Positions 6,346-13,399 are shown, counted from the first letter of the stretch. The stretch: DNA of 13,496 nt from Lachnospiraceae bacterium (GCA_902363665.1 CABJAW010000033.1:1-13496), one strand, 5' to 3'. Numbers and translations: made by a program. Notes: generated from the sequence alone by a model not told the origin.

Positions 6346-8849
6346 TGAATATGATTTTCACGCTTACACTCAGGAATCTGCTGTCGAATAAAAAGCGTAC
6401 CCTACTCACACTTTTAACCATTCTTTTGTCAATCAGTATGATAACCGCTATTCTCTGTGGGGGATGGTCGTTGGTTGATTTTTTGAAAGAGAAAGAAAAA
6501 GTGTATGGTGGCGATTATGACTACTACATGGAGGATTTGACTTGGGAGCAGGTTCAAGAGCTATATAGTCAAAACAATGTAGGCGAGGTTTCGCTTCTCC
6601 GCTTTGCCGGAAACAGTTTTTACGGGGAGAAATCCAACAGTACAATGCTCTCCGTTGGCGAGATTGACGAGAACTTTACCCAAAGATTTTCGTTAAATCA
6701 GTATTTGCTTGCGGGGCGTTTCCCGCAAGATGAAAATGAGCTTGTTATTTCAGAATCTTTTTTGAAGAAAAACAATATGAACACAGAGATTGGAGATACG
6801 ATTTCTTTAACCCTTGGTTCAAGAATTTGGGATGAATATAATGCCCAGCTTTCCGGGCTGACAAATTATAGGGGCGAAGAAGAAAGTTTCGTTCCAACGA
6901 AAGAGAAAGCGTATGTAGTTGTTGGTATTCTGTCAGATGTGAATGACTCAAAAATCGCAGCAAACTATAATGCCTTTGCAGGCGTTGACAAAACGGCATC
7001 CGATTTTGCTGCGTATGTCAAGGCAAAGAATTTATCCAATTCGATCTATACAGAAGCCGAAGAAGTGGCTGCGGCAGTAGACAGTCATGTAGCAAAGTTT
7101 CATTCTGAACTGTTAGTCTATCATGGAATTACCGGCGGCAAAGGAGCTGCCAAACTGATTGCTTTGGTAGTCATGGTCATTTGCCTTTTGATGGCTGCAT
7201 CCGCTTCAATGATCAGCAACGCCCTCTCCATTTCCTTGCAGGAACGAATTAAGCAGATGGGAATGTTATCCAGTATTGGAGCCACAAAAGGGCAAAAACG
7301 CCTTAGTGTATATTTAGAAGCCTTTCTTTTGGGTGTGGTAAGCATACCTTTGGGATTGGTTGTCGGCATACTGCTGTCTGCTCTGTTGTTAAGTGTGGTC
7401 AGGGCAGCTTTTGGAGAAACATTCACTTTTGGCATTGTAGAACTGTCCTTAAAGGTAAACGGACTTATCCTACTCGTCAGCGGATTATCCGGCATTGCTT
7501 CTTTGTACTTCGGAAGCAGAAAGCCTGTGAAGCAAGCTGCTAAAATTACAGTTATTGAAGCTATCCGCCAGTCTAACAATGCGGTATCAAAAAAGAAATT
7601 CCGTGATGGAAAAATCGTTTCTTTGGTTTTTGGCATTTATGGTTCGCTGGCAGCTAAAAATATTAAGCGTAATCCAAAACGCTTCCGAGCAATTACTGGC
7701 TCTATTTTCTTGTCGGTGGTAATTGCCCTTTCCTTATACAGTTTGTCTGATTTTATGCTTTATCAGACATCCTTGGACATGAAGGAGGACGGTTCCTGTT
7801 ATACTGATGTGATTTCGACGATTCAATACAAAGATATTCCTACCGCAATCGGGGCATTATCGGATGAAAATATCACTGCGGATGTTTCCTATTCTTTTCA
7901 GCGATATATGACTGCTGAATTTTCGCAGGAACAAATCAATCCTGATATGCAGGGATATTTTATCAATGGTACGAAAGCAGAGGTATATGTCGTAGGACTG
8001 GACGAAGAACATTTTACTTCCTTTTGTGAGGAAAATGGCTTTCATATTATGACTGGCAGCTCCAATCGTGGAATCCTGCTCAATCAGACAATGGGATATT
8101 ATAATGCGGGTCAAAATCGAGTGATTGCAGGCTCCCCGTTTCTTATTGAACCGGGAACTGAAATCATTCCGTTGGGGGCATCCGAGGATGCCTTGCCGAT
8201 TATCGTGGAAGAAATCGTTTCAGAAGAAAATGCAAATATCCAATCCATGTTTGTGAGAGATCGAGCTGTCCTCATTGTGCCTTTAAGTTATTTTAACTGG
8301 CTGATAGATGATAACGCCTATGTGGAAATGAGAATACAGACAGCACAGCATAAAGAAGCAATGGACTGTCTGGCTGACAGAGGATTTCCGCAAACTGTGG
8401 ACATTGCAGCCGCAACGAATAATTCCAGACAGGTATATACGATTGCAAAACTGGTAATCTGCCTGTTCTCGATCCTGATGACGGTTATTATCAGTTTGAA
8501 TGTTTGCAACACTATCTCAAATACAATTCATTTGAGAAGAAGCGAATTTGCTGTTCTGCGTTCTGTTGGTATGACTGCCAAAGGATTGAAATGTACGCTA
8601 TTGCTTGAAGCTGTTTTGTACGGCGTAAAAGCATTGGTTCTTGCGTTGCCTGTGAGCTTTTTGATTCATTGTGCCATCTACTACTTCATATCGTCGGGTA
8701 TGACACCATTTGCTTTTTATATCAACGGTGGTATTTATGCTCTTGCAGTTCTGGCGGTCGGTGCTATGGTATGTATCGCTATGCTGTTTGCTGTCAGAAG
8801 CGTATCAAAGGTGGAAATTGTAGAGGAACTGAAATTGAGCAATATGTAA
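6345..8849 (+). CDS. FtsX-type ABC transporter permease with duplicated MacB-like halves
   Basis: An 834-residue membrane protein made of two similar halves. Half one: membrane helix about 18-40, an external domain about 41-265, then three helices (about 270-293, 325-350, 368-388) with the FtsX signature around ISLQERIKQMGMLSSIGATK. Half two: helix about 448-470, an external domain about 475-695, and three helices (about 699-722, 750-775, 790-815) with HLRRSEFAVLRSVGMTAKG. This gives eight helices and two large external domains. BceB-type peptide sensors have ten helices and one large external domain, so this is not a plain BceB. With the loop-less kinase and regulator nearby, detoxification of a cell-envelope-active peptide is a reasonable but unproven role. 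Confidence 0.92.
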   Translation: MNMIFTLTLRNLLSNKKRTLLTLLTILLSISMITAILCGGWSLVDFLKEKEKVYGGDYDYYMEDLTWEQVQELYSQNNVGEVSLLRFAGNSFYGEKSNSTMLSVGEIDENFTQRFSLNQYLLAGRFPQDENELVISESFLKKNNMNTEIGDTISLTLGSRIWDEYNAQLSGLTNYRGEEESFVPTKEKAYVVVGILSDVNDSKIAANYNAFAGVDKTASDFAAYVKAKNLSNSIYTEAEEVAAAVDSHVAKFHSELLVYHGITGGKGAAKLIALVVMVICLLMAASASMISNALSISLQERIKQMGMLSSIGATKGQKRLSVYLEAFLLGVVSIPLGLVVGILLSALLLSVVRAAFGETFTFGIVELSLKVNGLILLVSGLSGIASLYFGSRKPVKQAAKITVIEAIRQSNNAVSKKKFRDGKIVSLVFGIYGSLAAKNIKRNPKRFRAITGSIFLSVVIALSLYSLSDFMLYQTSLDMKEDGSCYTDVISTIQYKDIPTAIGALSDENITADVSYSFQRYMTAEFSQEQINPDMQGYFINGTKAEVYVVGLDEEHFTSFCEENGFHIMTGSSNRGILLNQTMGYYNAGQNRVIAGSPFLIEPGTEIIPLGASEDALPIIVEEIVSEENANIQSMFVRDRAVLIVPLSYFNWLIDDNAYVEMRIQTAQHKEAMDCLADRGFPQTVDIAAATNNSRQVYTIAKLVICLFSILMTVIISLNVCNTISNTIHLRRSEFAVLRSVGMTAKGLKCTLLLEAVLYGVKALVLALPVSFLIHCAIYYFISSGMTPFAFYINGGIYALAVLAVGAMVCIAMLFAVRSVSKVEIVEELKLSNM

Positions 8850-8891
8850 TCATTCAATCTAACAAAGCAACTGAAACGGAGGTAATAGAAA

Positions 8892-9254
8892 TTGCGTAAA
8901 AAGAAACTGGTAAAGAGAGTTGCAGGCATTGCTTTGACTGTTGGTGTAGTTATACTTGCCATTGTATGTGTCGGTAAAGTAAATCGCATTCAGAACGAAA
9001 AAGATATTATTGGCACATGGAAGGATACAAATGCGGAGGAGGTATTTACCTTTCAAGAGAACGGGGAACTTGCTGTGAGTAAAGATATGCCCGATTCGGG
9101 TCTGTCCTGCGGTAACGCATCTTATGGTTTTTCTTACTCGGATATAATCTGCGTGACACAGGGAGATAGTAGTGTAGAATTTGAGATAGAAGTAGATCAT
9201 GACGAATTGACAATCTTCTTTATGGGGCAAGAATACTTAGCGTTAGAAAGGTAA
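8892..9254 (+). CDS. Small membrane-anchored extracytoplasmic protein, lipocalin-like
   Basis: About 120 residues, starting at TTG (8892) with GGAGG at 8878-8882 and no suitable ATG. A basic N-terminus (MRKKKLVKRV) leads into one membrane helix (about 10-29), then an external domain of about 90 residues. IIGTWKDTNAEEVFTFQENGE and the alternating beta-strand pattern resemble small lipocalin-like or DUF5640-like beta domains. There is no lipobox, so it is anchored by its helix. It follows the permease by 42 bases and is the last gene of the transporter operon. It might be an accessory binding or immunity protein for the transporter; this is context-based only. It contains a single external Cys. 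Confidence 0.75.
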   Translation: MRKKKLVKRVAGIALTVGVVILAIVCVGKVNRIQNEKDIIGTWKDTNAEEVFTFQENGELAVSKDMPDSGLSCGNASYGFSYSDIICVTQGDSSVEFEIEVDHDELTIFFMGQEYLALER

Positions 9255-9302
9255 TGGTAGAAACTCTCTTGTTTCGTAAAAACTGAATAGAATGAACAAA
9301 CC

Positions 9303-9336
9303 AAAGGCGACTAACCGTAAAAAGTTGGTCGCTTTT
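9303..9336 (+). terminator. Hairpin terminator of the ABC operon
   Basis: AAAGGCGACTAAC (9303-9315) pairs with GTTGGTCGCTTTT (9324-9336) over 13 pairs, two of them wobbles, with an 8-base loop (CGTAAAAA) and TTTT at the end. It lies about 50 bases after the last cargo gene. Confidence 0.7.
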
Positions 9337-9454
9337 GCTTTGCTCATTTGCAAAGCGGATGTGTCGGAAACGGCATATCCGAAAAGTGGAGAAATCCGAT
9401 TTGACGAAATTGGACTTCTCCATTTTTTTGTGAAAGTCTCCGATGGAGAGTTTC
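9337..9454 (+). other. Run of four adjacent hairpins, candidate structured RNA or terminator cluster
   Basis: Nearly back to back: (a) GCTTTGC/GCAAAGC (9337-9343 with 9350-9356). (b) 9356-9366 with 9371-9381, 11 pairs with two G-U, capped by GAAA, a GNRA tetraloop. (c) 9383-9402 with 9407-9426, 20 positions with two G-U and one mismatch, with T7 at 9423-9429, a strong terminator shape. (d) 9432-9441 with 9445-9454, 10 positions with one mismatch. The wobbles are possible only in + strand RNA. No convincing protein is encoded here. Confidence 0.5.
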
Positions 9455-9519
9455 GCAAAAACCGATGGACTGCAAATGTCGGCAGCTGACGATGTGAAGC
9501 AGTTTATCGGGCAGGAGTA

Positions 9520-9693
9520 CAGAGGGCGGCAAGCCCTTTGTGCATGGGTACAGGGAATGCAATATCCCTGTGCAGGTCAAGGGCGGCAGCCTTGCCCAGT
9601 TAAGTGGCGTTTCGCCACTTAGTACTGGGTATTACTTGTCGCAAAATTGCAGCAAGGATGGCAGCTTCGCTGCCCCTTTCCCCTGCGGGGAAA
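9520..9693. other. Probable origin of transfer (oriT), hairpin-rich region upstream of the relaxase
   Basis: Hairpins in order: 9520-9527/9533-9540; ACAGGGA/TCCCTGT (9550-9556/9565-9571); CAAGG/CCTTG (9578-9582/9590-9594); TAAGTGGCG-TTT-CGCCACTTA (9601-9621), extended by CCCAGT/ACTGGG (9595-9600/9624-9629); GGCAGC-TTC-GCTGCC (9660-9674); TTTCCCC-TGC-GGGGAAA (9677-9693). MobV relaxases usually have oriT with inverted repeats directly upstream of their gene, which fits. I cannot place the nick site. The first 40 bases of this gene-free stretch (9255-9302) and 9455-9519 show nothing clear. Confidence 0.55.
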
Positions 9694-9717
9694 ATCTGAA
9701 CGGAGGTTAGAAATGGT

Positions 9718-10953
9718 TTGAAATTAACAAGACACAACGGTCGCTCCGGCAAGCATGGCACTTACAACCCGAAGCACAATGACCGCACTTTTGATGTGAG
9801 CAACAGCGAACACATTGACGAAGAACGAGCCAAGCACAATGTCTATTGGGACTGCTTCAACGGCTATCGCACCTTTGCAGAGAAGCAAGTCCAGAGCGAG
9901 CTTGCAGACACTTTCGAGGAAGTGGAGGAACTGTTCTACTCCGCAAAATACGGTGCTTATGTCGAAGCACAGAACGCCAGAAACGATAAGAACAGGCACT
10001 CGGAACGCAACCGCACCACAACGGATTTGCTTAAAGACAAAAGGACTTGCCCGGAGGAAACCATCTATCAGATCGGAAAGATGGGCGACCATGTTTCGCC
10101 TGATGTTCTGCTGAAAGTCGTGACGGATTTCTTCGTGGAGATGGAACGGCGTTTCGGCTCTCATGTTCACATTCTGGATTGGGCATTACATCTGGATGAA
10201 GCGACACCGCACATTCAAGAACGCCATGTATTCGACTGTGAAAACCGCTACGGCGAGATTTGCCCACAACAGGAAAAGGCACTTGAAGCATTAGGCTTTG
10301 AACTGCCAGACCCCACCAAGAAGCAAGGCAGACACAACAACCGAAAAATGACTTTCGATTCTGCCTGTCGTGCCATGCTCTTTGATATTGCAAAAAGGCA
10401 TGGTCTGCATTTGGAGCAAGAGCCGGAATATGGAGGGCGAGCCTATCTTGAAAAACAGGACTTCATTCTTGCCAAACAAAAAGAGCAGTTGGAGGTACAG
10501 GAGCAGAGATTAGAGGAACTGACTTTGAAAATCGAGGATGTGGAAACGCTGATTGATGATGTTGCCGATATTGCCTATGACAAGGCGGTGGAGGTCGTGA
10601 CAGATACAGTCAGAGTGGAAACCCACAAGGAGGACATTCGGCTGATTGAGGAAACAAAGACATGGCTTCAATCGCCGGAACGCAAAGCACCGAAGAAAGA
10701 GCGTGACTATGCAATCAGCCGTTTGGATGGCGTGATTGGCAAAATCAAAAATGCCATGCAGTCTGCATTGCAGAAAATCCAGTCCAGACTTCTTTCGCCG
10801 GAGGTCAAGAAAACGAGCAAAGAGCAGATTAAGGAAAAGGTCAAGCCCTCCATCCTTGCCAGACTTGAAAGAAACAAGGAACTGGCAAAACAGGAAAATG
10901 AAGCGAGACGGAGCGAACACCGTCCGCACAAAAAACAGAATATGGAGCTTTAA
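9718..10953 (+). CDS. MobV-type (Mob/Pre) relaxase
   Basis: A 411-residue mobilization protein expected to nick oriT and pilot the single strand into a conjugation channel supplied by another element. The relaxase domain is about 1-240, with HVH (149-151) and the metal-site motif HLDEATPH (158-165). The C-terminal part is a long coiled coil (about 245-300) followed by a basic tail. The start is TTG at 9718: GGAGG lies at 9702-9706, an in-frame stop lies at 9697, and the nearby ATG at 9713 encodes only two codons before its stop overlaps this TTG. It matches the TnpZ position in Tn4451-like elements. In this family the second His of the usual H-x-H after TPH is replaced (TPHIQERH). A hairpin terminator overlaps the stop. 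Confidence 0.92.
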   Translation: MKLTRHNGRSGKHGTYNPKHNDRTFDVSNSEHIDEERAKHNVYWDCFNGYRTFAEKQVQSELADTFEEVEELFYSAKYGAYVEAQNARNDKNRHSERNRTTTDLLKDKRTCPEETIYQIGKMGDHVSPDVLLKVVTDFFVEMERRFGSHVHILDWALHLDEATPHIQERHVFDCENRYGEICPQQEKALEALGFELPDPTKKQGRHNNRKMTFDSACRAMLFDIAKRHGLHLEQEPEYGGRAYLEKQDFILAKQKEQLEVQEQRLEELTLKIEDVETLIDDVADIAYDKAVEVVTDTVRVETHKEDIRLIEETKTWLQSPERKAPKKERDYAISRLDGVIGKIKNAMQSALQKIQSRLLSPEVKKTSKEQIKEKVKPSILARLERNKELAKQENEARRSEHRPHKKQNMEL

Positions 10954-10994
10954 GGCACTTGCCATTTTCGATTTGAGAATGACAGGTGCTTTTT
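10952..10994 (+). terminator. Hairpin terminator after the relaxase gene
   Basis: AAGGCACTTGCCATTTTC (10952-10969) pairs with GAGAATGACAGGTGCTTT (10975-10992): 18 positions with three wobbles and one mismatch, a 5-base loop, and TTTTT at 10990-10994. It overlaps the relaxase stop codon. Since the primase follows at once, it may only attenuate. Confidence 0.6.
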
Positions 10995-11013
10995 CCATTT
11001 TGGGAGGTTGATA

Positions 11014-11634
11014 ATGAATGTATTTGAAGCAGTAAAGCAGTCGGTCACGACAAGGCAGGCGGCAGAGTTTTACGGCTTTCGTGTAAACCGAGCCGGAATG
11101 ATAGCCTGTCCGTTTCACAATGACCGCACACCGAGCATGAAAGTGGATAAGCGTTTTCATTGTTTCGGCTGCGGTGCGGATGGGGATGCCGTTGACTTTG
11201 TTTCCCGACTGTTTGAATTGCCGAGCAAAGAAGCCGCTATGAAACTGGCTGACGATTTCGGTATCGCTTATGACCGAAACGGCAAGCCGTCCATCGTGGC
11301 AAAAATCCGAGAGCCTACCGCCAAACAGAAGTTTGAAGCGGAGGAAAAACGGTGCTTTCGTGTGCTGTCCGATTACTTCCACAAGCTCCGAGCGTGGGAA
11401 AAGGACTATGCACCGAAGCAGCCAGAGGACGAATGGCATCCGCTATTTACAGAAGCCTTGATCAAGAGAGATTATATTGAATATCTCCTTGATATTTTGA
11501 TTGACGGAACACTTGAAGATAGAAAGGCACTTGTAGCCGAGCAAAGAAACGAGGTGATGAAACTTGAACGAAGATTTGCAGACAGCCGCCAGAGAGGAAA
11601 TTCGAGACCGATTAGAACTGACACAGCAAGGTAA
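11014..11634 (+). CDS. CHC2 zinc-finger primase-like protein
   Basis: A 206-residue protein with an N-terminal DnaG-type zinc finger: C32-P-F-H35 and C50-F-G-C53, within IACPFHNDRTPSMKV and RFHCFGCGADGDAVDF. This domain binds single-stranded DNA at primase start sites. The catalytic Toprim domain of full DnaG is absent. The rest (about 90-206) is helical and charged, so it may act with a partner rather than prime alone. The ATG at 11014 is chosen over TTG at 11008 because GGGAGG ends at 11007. The last 71 bases overlap the VapE gene, linking the two in expression. The role is probably in copying the transferred strand or the excised circle. Confidence 0.88.
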   Translation: MNVFEAVKQSVTTRQAAEFYGFRVNRAGMIACPFHNDRTPSMKVDKRFHCFGCGADGDAVDFVSRLFELPSKEAAMKLADDFGIAYDRNGKPSIVAKIREPTAKQKFEAEEKRCFRVLSDYFHKLRAWEKDYAPKQPEDEWHPLFTEALIKRDYIEYLLDILIDGTLEDRKALVAEQRNEVMKLERRFADSRQRGNSRPIRTDTAR

Positions 11635-12916
11635 GCCTGCGAATACCGCCATGAATTACAAGACGGTATTTCAGAATGACCCTCTACTGAAAGGTGCTAT
11701 CCGCAAAAATCTGTTGACGGAACGCACCGACATTGTAAAGCCGCTTGGTTGGTATCGTGAAAGCTCCACTCTGACCGATGTGGATATTAAATATCTGCTT
11801 CTCTACTTTGAAGAACACTACGGCTTGACGGTTGAGAAGAAAATCGAGGATGCCGCATTGGTTATTGCCAACGAAAACCGCTACCACCCTGTCTGCGATT
11901 TTCTGAACGGCTTGGAGTGGGACGGACAGGAACGCATACGCTTTTGTCTGCACCGCTTTCTTGGGTCGGATGCCGATGATTATACCTATGAAGCCTTGAA
12001 GCTGTTTCTGCTTGGGGCAATCAGCCGAGCCTTTAAGCCGGGGTGCAAGTTTGAAGTCATGCTATGCCTTGTCGGAGGGCAAGGAGCCGGAAAGTCCTCT
12101 TTCTTCCGTCTGCTTGCGGTCAAGGACGATTGGTTTACCGATGACCTTAAAAAGCTGGATGATGAAAATGTGTACCGCAAAATGCAAGGGCATTGGATAA
12201 TCGAGATGTCGGAGATGATAGCCACAGCCAATGCAAAGAGTATTGAGGAAATCAAGTCCTTTTTGAGCAGACAGAAAGAGACCTACAAAGTCCCCTATGA
12301 GACACATCCGGCAGACCGCAAGCGACAATGCGTGTTTGGCGGTTCGTCAAATACTCTGGACTTCCTACCCCTTGACCGCACAGGCAACCGCCGTTTCGTG
12401 CCGGTCATGGTTTACCCCGAAAGAGCCGAGGTGCATATCCTCGACAATGAGGAAGAATCCAGAGCCTACATTCATCAGATGTGGGCAGAAGCAATGGCGA
12501 TCTACCGAAGCAGAGACTTCAAGCTGCGGTTTAGCCCGACAATGAATGAGTATCTGAAAGCACATCAAAGGGAGTTTATGCCGGAGGACACCAAAGCCGG
12601 ACAGATACTTGATTATCTGGACAGCTACACAGGCAATGCCGTCTGCTCCAAACAGCTTTACAGAGAAGCATTGGGGCATGAGTATGACGAGCCGAAGCAA
12701 TGGGAACTGCGAGAGATAAACGACATTATGAACAATGTTGTCAAAGGTTGGAAGTCTTTCAGCAATCCGAGACACTTCCCGAAGCCGTATCTTCGTCAGA
12801 AAGGTTGGGAGCGTGAGTTGCCCGACAACGGAGAAGCTGACAACGGAGACGGAAGATTTATTCCTCTCTCCGATGCGGAGCTTGAACAGATGGAACTGCC
12901 GGAGGGATGGCGATAG
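11564..12916 (+). CDS. VapE/VirE-type P-loop helicase-like replication protein
   Basis: A 450-residue protein of the virulence-associated E family, related to superfamily 3-type helicases found with primases in mobile elements. An N-terminal domain (about 1-150) with NDPLLKGAIRKNLLTERTD precedes the ATPase core: Walker A GGQGAGKSS with Lys177 and Ser178, HWIIEMSEM as Walker B region, and GSSNTLDFLPLDRTGNRRF carrying the sensor Asn and Arg finger candidates. The start is TTG at 11564 with GAGGTG at 11551-11556; ATG at 11651 would cut conserved N-terminal sequence. It overlaps the primase gene by 71 bases in another frame. Near the C-terminus two 11-bp repeats encode DNGE/DNGD and contain the GACAAC motif of the downstream repeat region. 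Confidence 0.9.
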   Translation: MNEDLQTAAREEIRDRLELTQQGKPANTAMNYKTVFQNDPLLKGAIRKNLLTERTDIVKPLGWYRESSTLTDVDIKYLLLYFEEHYGLTVEKKIEDAALVIANENRYHPVCDFLNGLEWDGQERIRFCLHRFLGSDADDYTYEALKLFLLGAISRAFKPGCKFEVMLCLVGGQGAGKSSFFRLLAVKDDWFTDDLKKLDDENVYRKMQGHWIIEMSEMIATANAKSIEEIKSFLSRQKETYKVPYETHPADRKRQCVFGGSSNTLDFLPLDRTGNRRFVPVMVYPERAEVHILDNEEESRAYIHQMWAEAMAIYRSRDFKLRFSPTMNEYLKAHQREFMPEDTKAGQILDYLDSYTGNAVCSKQLYREALGHEYDEPKQWELREINDIMNNVVKGWKSFSNPRHFPKPYLRQKGWERELPDNGEADNGDGRFIPLSDAELEQMELPEGWR

Positions 12917-13139
12917 AAAATTGCTATCCTGTTGTCAGCTTGTTGCCGAGCCGGTTGTCAATCCCGTTGTCGGGCAAAATCCGAAAAAGCCTTGTCAAGA
13001 CTGGACTTTTCTCTCTCTGACAACCTTGACAACCAAGATTTCAAAGAAAAAGTAAATAGTAAGCAATAAGAGCCGCCCGATAAGATAAAAGGTTTTTGAA
13101 TGTCCGTTGTCAGGACTTCGTTGTCAGCCTTTCCTTGTC
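12737..13139. repeat. GTTGTC repeat cluster, possible replication origin or regulatory site
   Basis: GTTGTC occurs at 12737, 12931, 12954, 12966, 13106 and 13120, and its complement GACAAC at 12824, 12839, 13019 and 13028. Near copies are GTTGCC (12942) and CTTGTC (12991, 13134). A longer unit TTGTCGGGCA appears at 12967 and 13135 and inverted at 12819-12828. GACAACGGAGA is repeated at 12824 and 12839. The gene-free part is 12917-13168. Repeats next to a primase/helicase pair suggest iterons, but no binding protein is known. Confidence 0.5.
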
Positions 13140-13168
13140 GGGCATTTTTCATTCACAGGAGGTATTGA

Positions 13169-13357
13169 ATGACAGAAAACAGAAACACAGCAGCACAGAC
13201 CACCACCCAGCACACCGCACCCACCGTCAGAAAGCAGATAAACGGCACGACCTATATCGTCCGTGTCCACTTCAACGAGAACGCCAGAGAGACAATGGAG
13301 GACAAAATCAAGCGTCTGCTTCGCAACGAGATTCAGCAAAATGTAACTTGTTTGTGA
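13169..13357 (+). CDS. tnpW: TnpW-like transposon-encoded protein
   Basis: A 62-residue protein resembling TnpW of Tn4451-family elements: a Thr/Gln-rich N-terminus (TAAQTTTQHTAPTV), then a conserved core KQINGTTYIVRVHFNENA, then a helix ETMEDKIKRLLRNEI. The ATG at 13169 follows AGGAGG (13157-13162). It is the last gene, ending 34 bases before the right crossover, the usual TnpW position. The function is unknown; small size and location at the end suggest an accessory or regulatory role. The final residues (QQNVTCL) run into the end of the element, so the tail is likely element-specific. Confidence 0.85.
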   Translation: MTENRNTAAQTTTQHTAPTVRKQINGTTYIVRVHFNENARETMEDKIKRLLRNEIQQNVTCL

Positions 13358-13360
13358 ATT

Positions 13361-13373
13361 TGATGAAAAAGTC
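13361..13373 (-). repeat. Right terminal inverted repeat, GACTTTTTCATCA on the - strand
   Basis: Its reverse complement matches the left repeat (124-136) at 12 of 13 positions and starts 19 bp inside the right crossover GG, mirroring the left end. A small palindrome AAAAGTC-CTT-GACTTTT (13367-13383) overlaps it, paralleling the palindrome at the left end. Confidence 0.75.
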
Positions 13374-13374
13374 C

Positions 13375-13380
13375 TTGACT
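13375..13380 (+). promoter_or_regulatory. -35 half of the circle-junction promoter (TTGACT)
   Basis: TTGACT points out of the right end. In the circular form the 10 bases to the crossover, the GG and 5 bases of the left end make a 17-bp spacer to TATGCT (112-117). In the integrated state the position 17 bp downstream falls in coupling-protein DNA (GACCGC, 13396-13401... region), which holds no -10-like hexamer. Confidence 0.65.
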
Positions 13381-13383
13381 TTT

Positions 13384-13399
13384 CGTCTCTGGAAAGACC
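13384..13399. other. Right attachment junction (attR), crossover GG at 13391-13392
   Basis: Element sequence CGTCTCT meets GG and then AAAGACCGCC of the coupling-protein gene. It is the counterpart of the left junction at 105-106. Confidence 0.8.

Larger units (their letters stand above)
105..13392 (+). mobile_element. Tn4451-family mobilizable element, about 13.29 kb, carrying a two-component/ABC transporter cargo
   Basis: The limits come from three agreeing observations. The flanks are two halves of one coupling-protein gene that rejoin in frame across a shared GG (105-106 and 13391-13392). Inverted repeats matching 12/13 lie exactly 19 bp inside each GG. A large serine recombinase gene sits just inside the left end and a TnpW-like gene just inside the right end. 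The backbone order is recombinase, TnpV, small orfs, cargo, MobV relaxase, primase, VapE, TnpW. There is no target duplication beyond the 2-bp crossover, as expected for serine recombinases. No conjugation channel genes are inside, so it should be mobilized rather than self-transmissible. Exact ends are inferred, without an empty-site sequence. Confidence 0.88.

Noticed and set aside
9292..9489. 65-codon + strand frame starting MNKPKATNRKK
   Set aside because: Its sequence is made of the hairpins of the terminator cluster, with no good ribosome site.
10510..11439. 309-codon open frame on the - strand
   Set aside because: It is antisense to both the relaxase and primase genes, crossing their boundary; a shadow of their codon bias.
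12737..13139. CRISPR array
   Set aside because: The repeats are only 6-10 bp, irregularly spaced and in both directions, with no cas genes.
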